A stretch of 64,000 bases of DNA from DAIOEK01 sp963828285 (GCA_963828285.1 CAWHEB010000005.1:1-64000), one strand, 5' to 3'. Counted from the stretch's first letter, positions 25,077 through 34,541 are shown. Notes: generated from the letters alone by a model not told the origin. Program-made: numbers and translations.

Positions 25077-26417
25077 ATGAAGCGATCCGCATGGCGCTAC
25101 TTATGGAAAAGTGAAGACATTAGAAGGAAGCTTCTAATTACATTAATGCTCTTGATCTTATACCGGTTGGCGGCAAATATCCCCGTACCTGGTATCAATC
25201 ACGAAGTGCTCAAATCAATTGCCACTGGTGGCGGTGCTGGATCGAACCTGTTCAACCTGTTAGATCTTCTTTCAGGTGGTACTGTCTCCAGTTTCTCCAT
25301 CCTTGCAATGGGTGTGTACCCTTACATCACAGCACAGATCATCCTGCAATTGCTCATTCCGATCATCCCCGCTCTTGAGCGGAAGATGAGAGAGAATCCC
25401 CGCGAATCACGGCATTGGATGGAAAGATGGACCATCATCCTCACCATCCCGATGGCTTTGCTATCCGCGGTTGGACAGATCAATATCTTTAGTTCACTCG
25501 CTGGTGGTCAATCGGTTCTTAACGTATACGGTTTCACCGGATCTGCATTATTGCCAACATTGACAACCTTGTTCAGTATGCTTGGCGGTACGATGATGGG
25601 TATCTGGTTGGGAGAATTGATCTCCGAATATGGTATCCGTAATCAGGGTCTTTCCCTGATCATCTTCGCCGGAATCGTCGCCCGAATTCCAAGTCATCTT
25701 GCATCGTTGTTGGCTGACAAGCAATTCTGGTGGTTGATCTTCATCGTCTTAATCATCCTCGGTTTAACTGTGTTCGCGATCGTCTTCGTTCAGCAAGGCC
25801 GCCGGAACGTTCCAGTAATGTTCCCTGGCCGCCGGGTGGGTAACAGAATGTCGATGCCTGTTCGCAGTAATCTGCCTCTGATGGTCAATATGGCCGGCAT
25901 GATCCCATTGATCTTTGCCCAATCCATTTTGACTTTCCCTGCCATTGTGGCGAGCTACTTCCTGGCGAGTCAGACTCCCTGGGTGGCTACCTTCGCCCGC
26001 GGTATCAATAATACCTTTGGCGGACAGGGTGGTTGGTACTCTCTCATGTACTTCCTGATGGTCGTTGCATTTACCTTCTTCTATACTGATGTGTTATTCA
26101 CTCAGCAGAACTATGGCGATAACCTGAAGAAACAGGGCGCTCAGATCCCCGGAGTCGTCCGTGGTGCCCCCACTCAAAAATACCTAACCAAGGTACAGCG
26201 CAGAATCACGCTTCCGGGAGCTTTGTTTCTGGGTATCGTTGCAGTTCTGCCCTATATTGTTGGTGCACTGATGCCGCAAATCGGAAAATCTGCAGGATTG
26301 TTCCTGATCTCCTCAGCAGGCTTGCTGATCGTGGTCGGTGTTGTTCGTGATACCTTCAGTATCATCGACACAGAACTAAAACTGCATGGTTACGAAGATT
26401 CGCTCATAAAGGGCTAA
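25077..26417 (+). CDS. secY: Protein translocase subunit SecY
   Basis: Channel subunit of the Sec translocon in the cytoplasmic membrane, 446 aa with ten transmembrane helices. The N-terminal RLAANIPVPGI and plug region, ILQLLIPIIPALE, and the cytosolic loop RRITLPGALFLG before helix 9 are recognisable. RBS aaggaga precedes ATG 25077. adk begins 1 nt after the stop. Confidence 0.97.
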   Translation: MKRSAWRYLWKSEDIRRKLLITLMLLILYRLAANIPVPGINHEVLKSIATGGGAGSNLFNLLDLLSGGTVSSFSILAMGVYPYITAQIILQLLIPIIPALERKMRENPRESRHWMERWTIILTIPMALLSAVGQINIFSSLAGGQSVLNVYGFTGSALLPTLTTLFSMLGGTMMGIWLGELISEYGIRNQGLSLIIFAGIVARIPSHLASLLADKQFWWLIFIVLIILGLTVFAIVFVQQGRRNVPVMFPGRRVGNRMSMPVRSNLPLMVNMAGMIPLIFAQSILTFPAIVASYFLASQTPWVATFARGINNTFGGQGGWYSLMYFLMVVAFTFFYTDVLFTQQNYGDNLKKQGAQIPGVVRGAPTQKYLTKVQRRITLPGALFLGIVAVLPYIVGALMPQIGKSAGLFLISSAGLLIVVGVVRDTFSIIDTELKLHGYEDSLIKG

Positions 26418-26418
26418 G

Positions 26419-27072
26419 ATGGCAAACTACTACGTCTTCCTGGGTCCACCAGGAGCAGGTAAAGGTACTCAGGCAAAAGTGATTGCCGAAAAACTTCACC
26501 TTGCTCATATCTCCTCCGGAGATATCTTTCGGGAGAACCTATCGAAAAAGACTGAGTTGGGGAAGAAAGCCCAGGAATATATGAATCGGGGAGAACTCGT
26601 TCCCGATGGGCTGACCATCGACATGATCAAAGAAAGACTGCAAAGACCTGATTGCGCGGATGGGGCGATCCTCGATGGGTTCCCCAGAACACCCGCCCAG
26701 GCGGATGCACTCGCAGTGATGTTAAAAGAACTACATGGCGAGGTGATGGCTGTGCCGCTGATCACGGTACCAGATGGCTTGATCCTCGAACGAATGTCCG
26801 GGCGGGTATCCTGCCGGGCATCCGGACATGTGTACCATACCAAATACAATCCTCCGGCTGTCGCGGGAATCTGCGACGTTGACGGATCAGAACTTTACCA
26901 ACGAGAAGACGACAAAGCTGAAACTGTCCAAAAACGCATCGATGTGTATCACGCACAGACTGCTCCTTTGATCGAGTACTATTCAAAAGCAGATCTGGTG
27001 AAAACTGTTGATGGAACTTTGGAAATTGATCAGGTGACTGAGCAAATCCTTTCAGCAATGAAGTCAAAATAA
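26419..27072 (+). CDS. adk: Adenylate kinase with mixed LID metal site
   Basis: Converts ATP and AMP to two ADP. 217 aa, long-LID type. The P-loop GPPGAGKGT is at residues 9-17, and DGFPRT and GRVSCRASG follow. In zinc-type kinases the LID carries C-x2-C and C-x2-C/D; here the positions are Cys132, Ser135, Cys152 and Asp155, so one zinc ligand is replaced by Ser. Members that rely on a hydrogen-bond network use His/Ser/Asp/Thr, making this an intermediate pattern. It sits between secY and map as in many genomes. Confidence 0.96.
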   Translation: MANYYVFLGPPGAGKGTQAKVIAEKLHLAHISSGDIFRENLSKKTELGKKAQEYMNRGELVPDGLTIDMIKERLQRPDCADGAILDGFPRTPAQADALAVMLKELHGEVMAVPLITVPDGLILERMSGRVSCRASGHVYHTKYNPPAVAGICDVDGSELYQREDDKAETVQKRIDVYHAQTAPLIEYYSKADLVKTVDGTLEIDQVTEQILSAMKSK

Positions 27073-27084
27073 GGTGTAATAGAG

Positions 27085-27855
27085 ATGTCCTGGGAACGGC
27101 AGATCAATATCAAAAGTACCGCGGAAATTGCGGTGATGCGTGAAGCAGGCAGGATCAATGCGGAAGCATTGCATGCCGCTGCCAGCATCATCCGAGCCGG
27201 GGTCACCACTGCTGATCTGAACGCGGCTGCAGAGGAAGTTCTTAAGAAGTATGGTGTTTATTCACCTTTCAAGAATTATCCCGGACCGTATCCGTACCCG
27301 GCCAGCATTTGCACCAGTGTCAACGCGGAACTCGTTCACGGTATACCCGGAACCCGCAAACTGAAAGAAGGAGACATCGTCTCCATGGATTGCGGAACGG
27401 TGTATGAAGGATTTGTAGGTGATTCAGCGATCACCGTGGGCGTTGGAGAAATATCTGCCAAAGCACGAAAATTGCTGGAAGTAACTGAACGTTCTTTGTA
27501 CATTGGAATCGAGCAGATGCGTGTTGGTAACCATATTGGCGATATTGGCTTTGCCATTCAACAATATGTTGAAAGCAACCATATGAATGTAGTCCGCGAA
27601 TATACCGGTCACGGTGTAGGACGGAGCATGCATGAAGGTCCAGCGGTACCGAATTACGGTATCCCTGGAAAAGGAATGGAATTACGGGCTGGTTTAACGA
27701 TCGCCCTTGAACCCATGGTCTTGCTGGGCAAATTCCAAACCAAGGTTTTGCAAGACGAATGGACAGTAGCTTCACGTGATGGTGAATTAACCGCTCACTT
27801 TGAGCATTCAGTCGCTATCACCGAAAACGGCCCGGAAATACTGACAATTCTCTAG
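27085..27855 (+). CDS. map: Methionine aminopeptidase, type I
   Basis: Removes the initiator methionine from nascent proteins, 256 aa, M24 family. The five metal ligands can be assigned: Asp in SMDCG, Asp in FVGDSA, His in TGHGVGRSMHE, Glu in IALEPM and Glu in AHFEHSVAIT. A histidine in LVHGIPG is the catalytic one. ATG 27085 follows adk by 12 nt. infA, often found next, is absent. Confidence 0.96.
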   Translation: MSWERQINIKSTAEIAVMREAGRINAEALHAAASIIRAGVTTADLNAAAEEVLKKYGVYSPFKNYPGPYPYPASICTSVNAELVHGIPGTRKLKEGDIVSMDCGTVYEGFVGDSAITVGVGEISAKARKLLEVTERSLYIGIEQMRVGNHIGDIGFAIQQYVESNHMNVVREYTGHGVGRSMHEGPAVPNYGIPGKGMELRAGLTIALEPMVLLGKFQTKVLQDEWTVASRDGELTAHFEHSVAITENGPEILTIL

Positions 27856-27937
27856 ACGGAATCAGTATCGAAAGGTATAATCAAACTTCGTGAGTTCTCC
27901 AGGAACTCAACGGGTGTATTGAAGGAGTGAAAGAAAT

Positions 27938-28051
27938 ATGAAAGTTTCACCATCGATAAAAAAGCGCTGCTCAAAATGTAAAGTAGTTAAGCGCGATCGC
28001 ATCTTATATATAATTTGCGAGAATCCGAAACACAAACAGCGACAGGGATGA
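27938..28051 (+). CDS. rpmJ: 50S ribosomal protein L36
   Basis: A 37-aa protein reading MKVSPSIKKRCSKCKVVKRD and ending KHKQRQG. Cys11, Cys14, Cys27 and His32 form the zinc knuckle of the zinc-containing L36 type. gaaggag lies before ATG 27938. It is placed between map and rpsM as in the standard alpha operon. It is short enough to be missed by automatic ORF filters. Confidence 0.95.
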   Translation: MKVSPSIKKRCSKCKVVKRDRILYIICENPKHKQRQG

Positions 28052-28057
28052 TGAATT

Positions 28058-28447
28058 ATGGCGAGAATTGAAGGTGTTGATCTTCCACGTAATAAGCGCG
28101 TAGAGATAGGCTTGACCTACCTGTTCGGAATCGGGAATACCCGTGCTAAAGCGATCATCGCAGGCACTGGTGTCAATCCTGATATCCGGGTAAAAGACTT
28201 AACTGAAGCCGAAGCTGCGCTTCTTCGTGAATTTATTGCAAAAACTTATAAAGTTGAAGGCGATTTACGCCGTGAAGTAACCATGAACATCAAGCGGTTG
28301 ATCGAGATTGGCTGCTATCGTGGTATGCGTCACCGTCGCAATCTGCCTTGCCGTGGACAACGAACCAAGACGAATGCTCGTACTTGCAAGGGTCCCCGCA
28401 AGACTGTTGCCGGTCGTGGTCGTCGCCGTGGTGCTGGTAAGAAATAA
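28058..28447 (+). CDS. rpsM: 30S ribosomal protein S13
   Basis: S13, 129 aa, contacts the P-site tRNA and forms bridges to the 50S. MARIEGVDLPRNKRVEIGLTYLFGIG and RGMRHRRNLPCRGQRTKTNARTCKG are diagnostic. It lies 6 nt after rpmJ. A 105-bp gap without a gene separates it from rpsK. Confidence 0.97.
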   Translation: MARIEGVDLPRNKRVEIGLTYLFGIGNTRAKAIIAGTGVNPDIRVKDLTEAEAALLREFIAKTYKVEGDLRREVTMNIKRLIEIGCYRGMRHRRNLPCRGQRTKTNARTCKGPRKTVAGRGRRRGAGKK

Positions 28448-28552
28448 TCCAGGCTGATTTACCCTGCAGGTGGAATGGGAATCCCTCCTCCCTCGGCTGC
28501 CACTTTTTGGGTGAACACGGCACTTTGTAAATTGATTTTATAGTGAGGATTT

Positions 28553-28957
28553 ATGGCACAAAACGTACGCTCTACAAGACGAACGACTAGTACGCGAAAA
28601 GTAAAGCGCACTCTGTCTTCAGGGCAGGTCCATATTTTTGCCTCCTTCAACAATACGATCGTTACCATCACTGACCAACAGGGTAACGCAGTTTGTTGGG
28701 GAAGCTCTGGATCCGCCGGATTTAAAGGATCTCGCAAAAGTACTCCTTTTGCTGCACGTCTTGCAGCCGAACAGGCTATCAAGGCAGGTGTATCAATGGG
28801 AATCCAGGAAGTGGATGTCTTTATTAAAGGTCCAGGACCTGGTCGCGAATCCGCCATCCGTGCAGTGCAAGCTTTAGGTATGCGGGTACATTCCATCGCG
28901 GATATAACCCCCGTGCCGCATAACGGCTGTCGTCCACCCAAGAAACGCCGTGTATGA
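28553..28957 (+). CDS. rpsK: 30S ribosomal protein S11
   Basis: S11, 134 aa, on the 30S platform. The GQVHIFASFNNTIVTITD and KGPGPGRESAIRA segments are canonical, as is the C-terminal DITPVPHNGCRPPKKRRV. RBS gtgagg precedes ATG 28553. Confidence 0.97.
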   Translation: MAQNVRSTRRTTSTRKVKRTLSSGQVHIFASFNNTIVTITDQQGNAVCWGSSGSAGFKGSRKSTPFAARLAAEQAIKAGVSMGIQEVDVFIKGPGPGRESAIRAVQALGMRVHSIADITPVPHNGCRPPKKRRV

Positions 28958-28983
28958 TTTTTTGAGAGTGAGGGAATACTGAT

Positions 28984-29622
28984 ATGGCAAAGAATACTGG
29001 TCCGGTATGTAAACTGTGCCGGCGCGAAGGCGAAAAACTCTTTCTGAAAGGCGATCGCTGTTTCACTGCAAAGTGCTCATTCGAACGCCGTAGTTTTGCT
29101 CCTGGTCAGCATGGAAAATCAGGCGGCCGCGGAAGTGATCGCGCCTCTGACTATTCACGACAGCTGCGCGCAAAACAGAAAGTTCGCCGAATTTATGGTG
29201 TATATGAGAAACAATTCCGCCGCTTCTACGGTTTGGCACAACACCGCCGTGGTCTGACAGGTTTGAATCTCTTACAGATCCTCGAAACCCGACTGGACAA
29301 TATTGTTTATCGCCTTGGTTACGCAGTGAATCGCGCCCAGGCTCGTGAACTCGTTGCTCACGGTCATTTTGAGGTCAACACACGTCGAAGCGATGTTCCA
29401 TCGATGCTTCTCAAACCTGGCGATCAGGTTAATGTAAGAGATGGATCGAAAGAAACTACCTATTTTAAAGAGCTGAAAGATTTTGCAGAAAATCGAACAG
29501 TTCCAACCTGGGTAGAGAGAGATCTTAAGGGTCTTTCCGGGCGTGTCTTACGCTTGCCAGAGCGGGCTGAAGTCGACGGAAATTTGAACGAACAATTAAT
29601 CGTCGAGTACTACTCTCGCTAA
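28984..29622 (+). CDS. rpsD: 30S ribosomal protein S4, zinc-binding type
   Basis: S4, 212 aa, an early 16S binder and alpha-operon repressor in E. coli. The N-terminal zinc site Cys9, Cys12, Cys26 and Cys31 is intact (CKLCRREGEKLF...CFTAKC). The S4 RNA-binding domain ETRLDNIVYRLGYAVNRAQARELVAHGHF is at about 100-130. It lies 26 nt after rpsK. Confidence 0.97.
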   Translation: MAKNTGPVCKLCRREGEKLFLKGDRCFTAKCSFERRSFAPGQHGKSGGRGSDRASDYSRQLRAKQKVRRIYGVYEKQFRRFYGLAQHRRGLTGLNLLQILETRLDNIVYRLGYAVNRAQARELVAHGHFEVNTRRSDVPSMLLKPGDQVNVRDGSKETTYFKELKDFAENRTVPTWVERDLKGLSGRVLRLPERAEVDGNLNEQLIVEYYSR

Positions 29623-29678
29623 AAATTCTAGTGCTGGTGCGCGGTTGTAGATGGTGTATCGGCAAGGGGTAAGCAAAA

Positions 29679-30644
29679 GTGACTACTCTCAGTAACATGG
29701 TAACACCGAAAGTTGAACGGGAAGCTGAAGCTCGTAACTACGGAAAATTCATCATCAGCCCTCTGGAACGTGGATATGGCGTCACCATGGGTAACGCTCT
29801 GCGCCGCGTGCTGCTTTCTTCTTTAGATGGCGCATGCGTCACATCCATCCGCGTTTCTGACGTACTGCATGAGTTCAGCGACATCCCCGGTGTACGGGAA
29901 GATGTCATTCAGGTCATGCTGCAGATAAAGCAGATCCGCCTGAAACTCTATGATGTAGATACCGCTACGATGCATCTCGATGTGCATGGTGAAGGTGTGG
30001 TAACAGCCGCGGATATTAAAACTCCTGCGGAAGTCGAACTTGTAAATCCGGATCTGTATCTCTTCACTGTGGATGATAAATCCACCCGTTTGGAGATCGA
30101 TCTGACCGTGGAACGCGGCCGTGGATATCTCCCGGCTACTGACCGTGTCGGTAAACTTCAAATTGGCGAACTCCCCGTGGATGCGATATTCAGCCCGGTG
30201 AAACGCGTCAATTGGAATGTTAGATCCGCCCGTGTTGGACAGAGCACCAATTACGACAAACTCGAATTGGAGATCTGGACTGACGGTACAATTTCACCTG
30301 AAAAAGCTTTAGGTACCTCATCGGTCATTCTCATTGAACACTTACGCTATTTGGCCGGTGTCAGTGAAGAAGCAACCGACCTGGGTATTGATAAAGAATT
30401 CGCAGGGACCCGCCTGACCAGCGAAGCCGCTGAGACACCCATCGAGAACCTCGATCTTTCGGTAAGGGTCTTCAATTCTCTCAAGCGGACCGGCATCACC
30501 AATGTTGGCGATGTACTGGAACTGCTTGAAAAAGGCGATGATGCAGTGATGTCCATCCGCAATTTTGGCGAAAAGAGCTTGGATGAGCTCCGCGACAAGA
30601 TGCGTGAAAAGGGCTTCTTGCACGATGAAAAGGAAGTGGAGTAA
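29679..30644 (+). CDS. rpoA: DNA-directed RNA polymerase subunit alpha
   Basis: Alpha subunit, 321 aa. The N-terminal dimerisation domain carries NYGKFIISPLERGYGVTMGNALRRVLLSSL and DIPGVREDV. A flexible linker is followed by the C-terminal domain (about 250-321: IENLDLSVRVFNSLKRTGI, SIRNFGEKSLDEL) that contacts UP elements and activators. GTG 29679 with aagggg upstream is the best start; ATG 29697 is an alternative. Confidence 0.97.
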   Translation: MTTLSNMVTPKVEREAEARNYGKFIISPLERGYGVTMGNALRRVLLSSLDGACVTSIRVSDVLHEFSDIPGVREDVIQVMLQIKQIRLKLYDVDTATMHLDVHGEGVVTAADIKTPAEVELVNPDLYLFTVDDKSTRLEIDLTVERGRGYLPATDRVGKLQIGELPVDAIFSPVKRVNWNVRSARVGQSTNYDKLELEIWTDGTISPEKALGTSSVILIEHLRYLAGVSEEATDLGIDKEFAGTRLTSEAAETPIENLDLSVRVFNSLKRTGITNVGDVLELLEKGDDAVMSIRNFGEKSLDELRDKMREKGFLHDEKEVE

Positions 30645-30649
30645 GTATT

Positions 30650-31030
30650 ATGCGTCATCAGATCTCAGGTTATCGATTAAGCCGCGGTAAAGACGAGCGT
30701 ACAGCGCTCCGCCGCACTCTGATCCGCCAGTTATTTGAACATGAGCGGATTACCACCACCCGCACCAAAGCTGCCGCCATCCGTGGTGATGCTGAAAAGC
30801 TGATCACATTGGCACGCAACAGCGCGAATCTGACGGATATTCAGAAAGTGAATGCACGTCGTTTGGCAGCCAGCGCTCTGGGCAATGCACCCGAGACTGT
30901 GCGCAAACTCTTTGATGATCTTGGTCCCCGTTTCACAAAACGTAACGGCGGCTATACCCGTACCCTCAAGCTTGGTCCAAGACTTGGTGATGCGGCTGAA
31001 ATGGTCATCATTGAATTGGTTGAGGAATAA
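30650..31030 (+). CDS. rplQ: 50S ribosomal protein L17
   Basis: L17, 126 aa, at the exit tunnel rim. MRHQISGYRLSRGKDERTALRRTL and the C-terminal NGGYTRTLKLGPRLGDAAEMVIIELV are typical. It lies 5 nt after rpoA and ends the alpha operon proper. Confidence 0.97.
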   Translation: MRHQISGYRLSRGKDERTALRRTLIRQLFEHERITTTRTKAAAIRGDAEKLITLARNSANLTDIQKVNARRLAASALGNAPETVRKLFDDLGPRFTKRNGGYTRTLKLGPRLGDAAEMVIIELVEE

Positions 31031-31095
31031 TTCCTGCTTCGGCAGGGTTACCCTGAGCGATCAGGGATCCGCATAGTCTGAAAAGACGAAACGGA

Positions 31096-31884
31096 ATGGC
31101 ACGTTACCAGGTAACACTCTCATACGACGGCACTGATTATTTTGGATTTCAGCGTCAACAGAACCATCTCACTGTCCAGGGACAGGTGGAGCAATCGCTC
31201 CGTCGCCTTGGCTGGGATGGCAGTACCATCATCAGCGCGGGAAGAACAGATACCGGAGTTCATGCAAGTGGTCAAGTCATCGCTTTCGATCTTGACTGGC
31301 GGCACGAACCGGTAGACCTTCTTCATGCTCTCAACGCAGCTTTCCCGGCGGATATCTCCGCGAGAGAAGTGAGCGAGATAGCAGATGATTTTCATCCACG
31401 CTTTGATGCGACCAGCCGGGAATACGAATACAGGGTACTCATCGATCCTGCACGTGATCCGCTGCGCGAAAGGTACTGCTGGCGGATTAACCATCCGCTG
31501 GATGTTGAAATCTTACACAGAGCGTCTGCCGCCTTCCTCGGAAGGCATGATTTTCGAGCTTATGGGAACCCCCCCCGTACCCAGGGCTCAACAGACCGTG
31601 AAGTGCTCCGCTCACAATGGATGATGCAGGATGGCGTGTACCTTTTCGCCATCAAGGCAAACGCCTTCTTGTATCACATGGTTCGGAGGATCGTTTTTCT
31701 TCAGGTCGCCGCTGCGGCAGGAAAGATCAGCATGACCCGGCTTGAGAATACTCTCGAAATGGGATTTGATGATCACCCTGGAATTGCTCCGGCTCACGGG
31801 TTGACCCTCACCAGGGTGAACTACGAAGGACGCGAGCGGCTTCAGTCCAAAGCCAATGTGGAACCGGAAGAAGTAACGGAATGA
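31096..31884 (+). CDS. truA: tRNA pseudouridine(38-40) synthase TruA
   Basis: Isomerises uridines 38-40 in the anticodon arm of many tRNAs, 262 aa. The catalytic aspartate lies in SAGRTDTGVHA (near residue 54). ATSREYEYRV and FLYHMVRRIV are family motifs. Location between rplQ and rplM is a common bacterial arrangement. ATG 31096 lies 65 nt after rplQ. Confidence 0.96.
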   Translation: MARYQVTLSYDGTDYFGFQRQQNHLTVQGQVEQSLRRLGWDGSTIISAGRTDTGVHASGQVIAFDLDWRHEPVDLLHALNAAFPADISAREVSEIADDFHPRFDATSREYEYRVLIDPARDPLRERYCWRINHPLDVEILHRASAAFLGRHDFRAYGNPPRTQGSTDREVLRSQWMMQDGVYLFAIKANAFLYHMVRRIVFLQVAAAAGKISMTRLENTLEMGFDDHPGIAPAHGLTLTRVNYEGRERLQSKANVEPEEVTE

Positions 31885-31955
31885 TCAGATAACCAGATAT
31901 TTGTATGTTGAGAAACTGGAATAAAAGTTAAACCTTTGTACTTGGAGAAAAAACT

Positions 31956-32381
31956 GTGGACAAGACATACGTCCAAAAGGGCAAAATTGAACGCAATTGG
32001 GTAGTGGTTGACGCCAACGAACAGACCTTGGGTCGCGTTGCAACGAAAATCGCTATGCTATTGCTTGGAAAACACAAACCCACTTTTACACCGGGTGTGG
32101 CGATGGGTGATTCAGTCATCGTCGTCAATGCCAGCCACATTGTGGTTACCGGCAACCGCCTGTTGGAAAAGTTCTACCATAGCCACTCCGGGTATCCGGG
32201 GGGACTAAAATCAACCAGCCTCAAAGATCAACTCAAAAATCATCCTGACCGGGTGATCCGCGCTGCGGTATGGGGAATGGTTCCTCATAATAAGGTTGGT
32301 CGCGAGATCATCAAGAAGCTGCGCATCTACAGTGAAGGACAACATCCTCACGCTGCACAGATTCCCGAGACGGTTGAGTAA
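31956..32381 (+). CDS. rplM: 50S ribosomal protein L13
   Basis: L13, 141 aa, an early assembly protein. It starts at GTG 31956 (MDKTYVQKGKIERNWVVVDA) with ttggag upstream. VAMGDSVIVVNASHIVVTG and VWGMVPHNKVG are canonical. rpsI follows after 12 nt. Confidence 0.97.
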   Translation: MDKTYVQKGKIERNWVVVDANEQTLGRVATKIAMLLLGKHKPTFTPGVAMGDSVIVVNASHIVVTGNRLLEKFYHSHSGYPGGLKSTSLKDQLKNHPDRVIRAAVWGMVPHNKVGREIIKKLRIYSEGQHPHAAQIPETVE

Positions 32382-32393
32382 AGGAGCGGAAGC

Positions 32394-32789
32394 ATGACAG
32401 TTCAGTATTATGAAGGTATTGGTCGTCGCAAAGAAAGCACTGCCCGTGTTCGTTTGATGAGCGGTAACGGCAGATTCATTGTCAACGACAAACCCGGTGA
32501 AGCTTATTTCACCCGTATTGGCGATGTAGATGCGATCTTCGCGCCGCTCACAGCCGCCGGTTTCGATAAAGGCACCTATGACATTACCGTCCTTGTAAAA
32601 GGTGGTGGTGTTACCGGCCAAACCGATTCCGTGCAGCTTGGTTTAGCCCGGGCGATCACCCTGTTGGATGAGGGGATGAGATCCACCATGCGTAAAGGTG
32701 GTTTCCTCACTCGTGATCCACGGGTCAAGGAACGTAAAAAGCCAGGCCTCAAACGTGCCCGTAAGGCACCTACCTATACAAAACGGTAG
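32394..32789 (+). CDS. rpsI: 30S ribosomal protein S9
   Basis: S9, 131 aa. Its C-terminal tail (RKAPTYTKR) reaches the P-site tRNA. YEGIGRRKESTARVRLM and GQTDSVQLGLARAI are diagnostic. aaggagcgg precedes ATG 32394. It is the last gene of the ribosomal block and is followed by a strong terminator. Confidence 0.97.
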   Translation: MTVQYYEGIGRRKESTARVRLMSGNGRFIVNDKPGEAYFTRIGDVDAIFAPLTAAGFDKGTYDITVLVKGGGVTGQTDSVQLGLARAITLLDEGMRSTMRKGGFLTRDPRVKERKKPGLKRARKAPTYTKR

Positions 32790-32808
32790 AATTGCTACAA
32801 CAAACATG

Positions 32809-32840
32809 GAGACACCCAGCAATGGGTGTCTCTTTTTATT
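32809..32840 (+). terminator. Intrinsic terminator after rpsI
   Basis: Perfect 10-bp stem gagacaccca / tgggtgtctc with a GCAA tetraloop, followed by tttttattttttt-like T-rich sequence. It closes the ribosomal superoperon before the convergent mazG-type gene. Confidence 0.93.
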
Positions 32841-32909
32841 TTTTCATCGTTACTGGTTTAAGGTATGGATTTAAATTACAAGTGCAGCTTCAGGAATCTC
32901 GAAGATCTG

Positions 32910-34361
32910 TCAGATCTTCTTGGCTTCTTCCCATAAGCGGTTCAATTCGTCGAAACCCAATTCAGCTACGGATAATCCCCGCTCTCGTGCGGACGCTTCG
33001 ATATAACCGAACCGCTTGCGGAATTTCGAGTTCGTTCCGCGCAGGGCGCTCTCTGCATCAACCTTGTGCCAGCGGGCCAGGTTCACCACCGCGAAAAGTA
33101 CATCCCCCAGCTCGTCTTCAAACTCCGCGGAGGTCTTCGCCCGGTCCAGTTCGCCTAACTCCTCGGCGATCTTATCCACCACGCCATCTTCGGACGGCCA
33201 GTCAAAGCCCACCCTGGCAGCGCGGTCTTGCAGCTCAAAAGCCTGGGTCAGGGAAGGCAGCGCCAGCGGGACCCCTGCCAGCAGCGAGCGTTCACTTTCC
33301 CCATTCTCTTTGCGTTCTTCGGCTTTCAGTTTTTCCCAGTTGCCGAGAACATCGGATACTCCGCTGACATTCACCTCGCCAAACACATGCGGATGGCGCC
33401 GGATGATCTTTTCGGAGATACCGCGGATGACATCGACCATGCCAAAATCGCCTTCTTCAAAACCGATCTGGGCGTGCAGCACGATCTGCAGCAGCAGGTC
33501 GCCCAATTCTTCAGCCATTTTCGACCCATCCCCCGCCTCGATGGCCTCGATCGCTTCGTAGGTCTCTTCCAGCAGATGCTTCCGCAAAGAGAGGTGGGTT
33601 TGCTCACGGTCCCAGGGGCAGCCGTCGGGGGCGCGCAGCCTGGCGATGATCTCCACGAAACCCTCGAAGGAGTTTTCGGGTGACAATGGCGGAACATATA
33701 ACGCGGTGGTGATGCCAATGGACGGACTGCGATCGATCTCGAACAGTGCCAGTTCCTCCACGGTCATATCGGCGGTGCCGGCGGCGTGGACGAGTTTGAC
33801 CGGATGGTCATCGGGGTAAACGGCGGTGAGCGTACTCTTCAGTTCGGCAGCCACCTGTCGGGAGTAGATCTGGGTGAAGAGGGCAGGGTAGTGGGGAGGG
33901 AAATCCGCGAAGAAGCGCTGACCGGTCTCGATGGCATCTGCCAGGACCAGCCGCGGGAAGGGATCGATGCCCAGCGCGGAGCAGACCGGCTCGATGAAGC
34001 TGATGCCTTCCACGATGCGTACCGGGATTCCCTGTTCCTTGGCCAGGCGGGAGATCTCAGGGCAGGTTGCCTCGGCGACGAACGGATGCCCCGGCACCGC
34101 GTACACCACGCCTTCCGGTCTTTTGCCCAGCTCGAGGATCTGGCGGGTGATCTCTGTGTACACATCCTCGAAGCGGTCGGCCTGCTCGTACAGGTGATCG
34201 AACGAGATGACCTTGACCCCGGCAGGGATGCGCTCAGCCACCGGGTGATGGTCGGTGCGCAGGTAGATCTCCCCCGCGCTTTCGATGGTCTTCCACGCTT
34301 CAAGGGTCAGCAGATCGGGGTCCCCGGGACCAAGCCCGAGCAAGGTAATGCCTGTGGTCAT
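32910..34361 (-). CDS. mazG: Tetrapyrrole-methylase-like/MazG nucleotide pyrophosphohydrolase fusion (YabN-like)
   Basis: Two-domain protein of 483 aa. An N-terminal SAM-dependent tetrapyrrole-methylase-type domain (GLGPGDPDLLTLEAW at about 9-23, to about 225) is followed by MazG (about 235-483). Its first half has CPWDREQTHLSLRKHLLEE, EE..EAI and EELGDLLLQIVLHA metal motifs, and a second half repeats EELGEL and DELGDVLFAVVNLAR. MazG hydrolyses aberrant or excess NTPs to NMP and pyrophosphate. The same fusion exists in B. subtilis YabN (similar length), where the methylase role is unclear. It is convergent to rpsI. A TATACT about 25 nt before the ATG may be its -10. Confidence 0.92.
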   Translation of the reverse strand: MTTGITLLGLGPGDPDLLTLEAWKTIESAGEIYLRTDHHPVAERIPAGVKVISFDHLYEQADRFEDVYTEITRQILELGKRPEGVVYAVPGHPFVAEATCPEISRLAKEQGIPVRIVEGISFIEPVCSALGIDPFPRLVLADAIETGQRFFADFPPHYPALFTQIYSRQVAAELKSTLTAVYPDDHPVKLVHAAGTADMTVEELALFEIDRSPSIGITTALYVPPLSPENSFEGFVEIIARLRAPDGCPWDREQTHLSLRKHLLEETYEAIEAIEAGDGSKMAEELGDLLLQIVLHAQIGFEEGDFGMVDVIRGISEKIIRRHPHVFGEVNVSGVSDVLGNWEKLKAEERKENGESERSLLAGVPLALPSLTQAFELQDRAARVGFDWPSEDGVVDKIAEELGELDRAKTSAEFEDELGDVLFAVVNLARWHKVDAESALRGTNSKFRKRFGYIEASARERGLSVAELGFDELNRLWEEAKKI

Positions 34362-34541
34362 ATCGTCCTCACGCTTCGAGATAGGGAAAGTATACCCGAA
34401 GTGAGTGGGTGAGGCGGTCGCGTGTGCAGGGAAGGGATGTGGGTTAGGTCGTTCTACCCACCATCGCGTGGATTACAAAATAGCTATGAAAATTTTGCAT
34501 TTTTTCGGATCAAATGCATTTGGACACAGATCTGGCGGACA

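Noticed and set aside
33228..34412. Plus-strand frames of 151 and 208 aa opposite the mazG-type gene
   Set aside because: Shadows of a clearly recognised two-domain protein.
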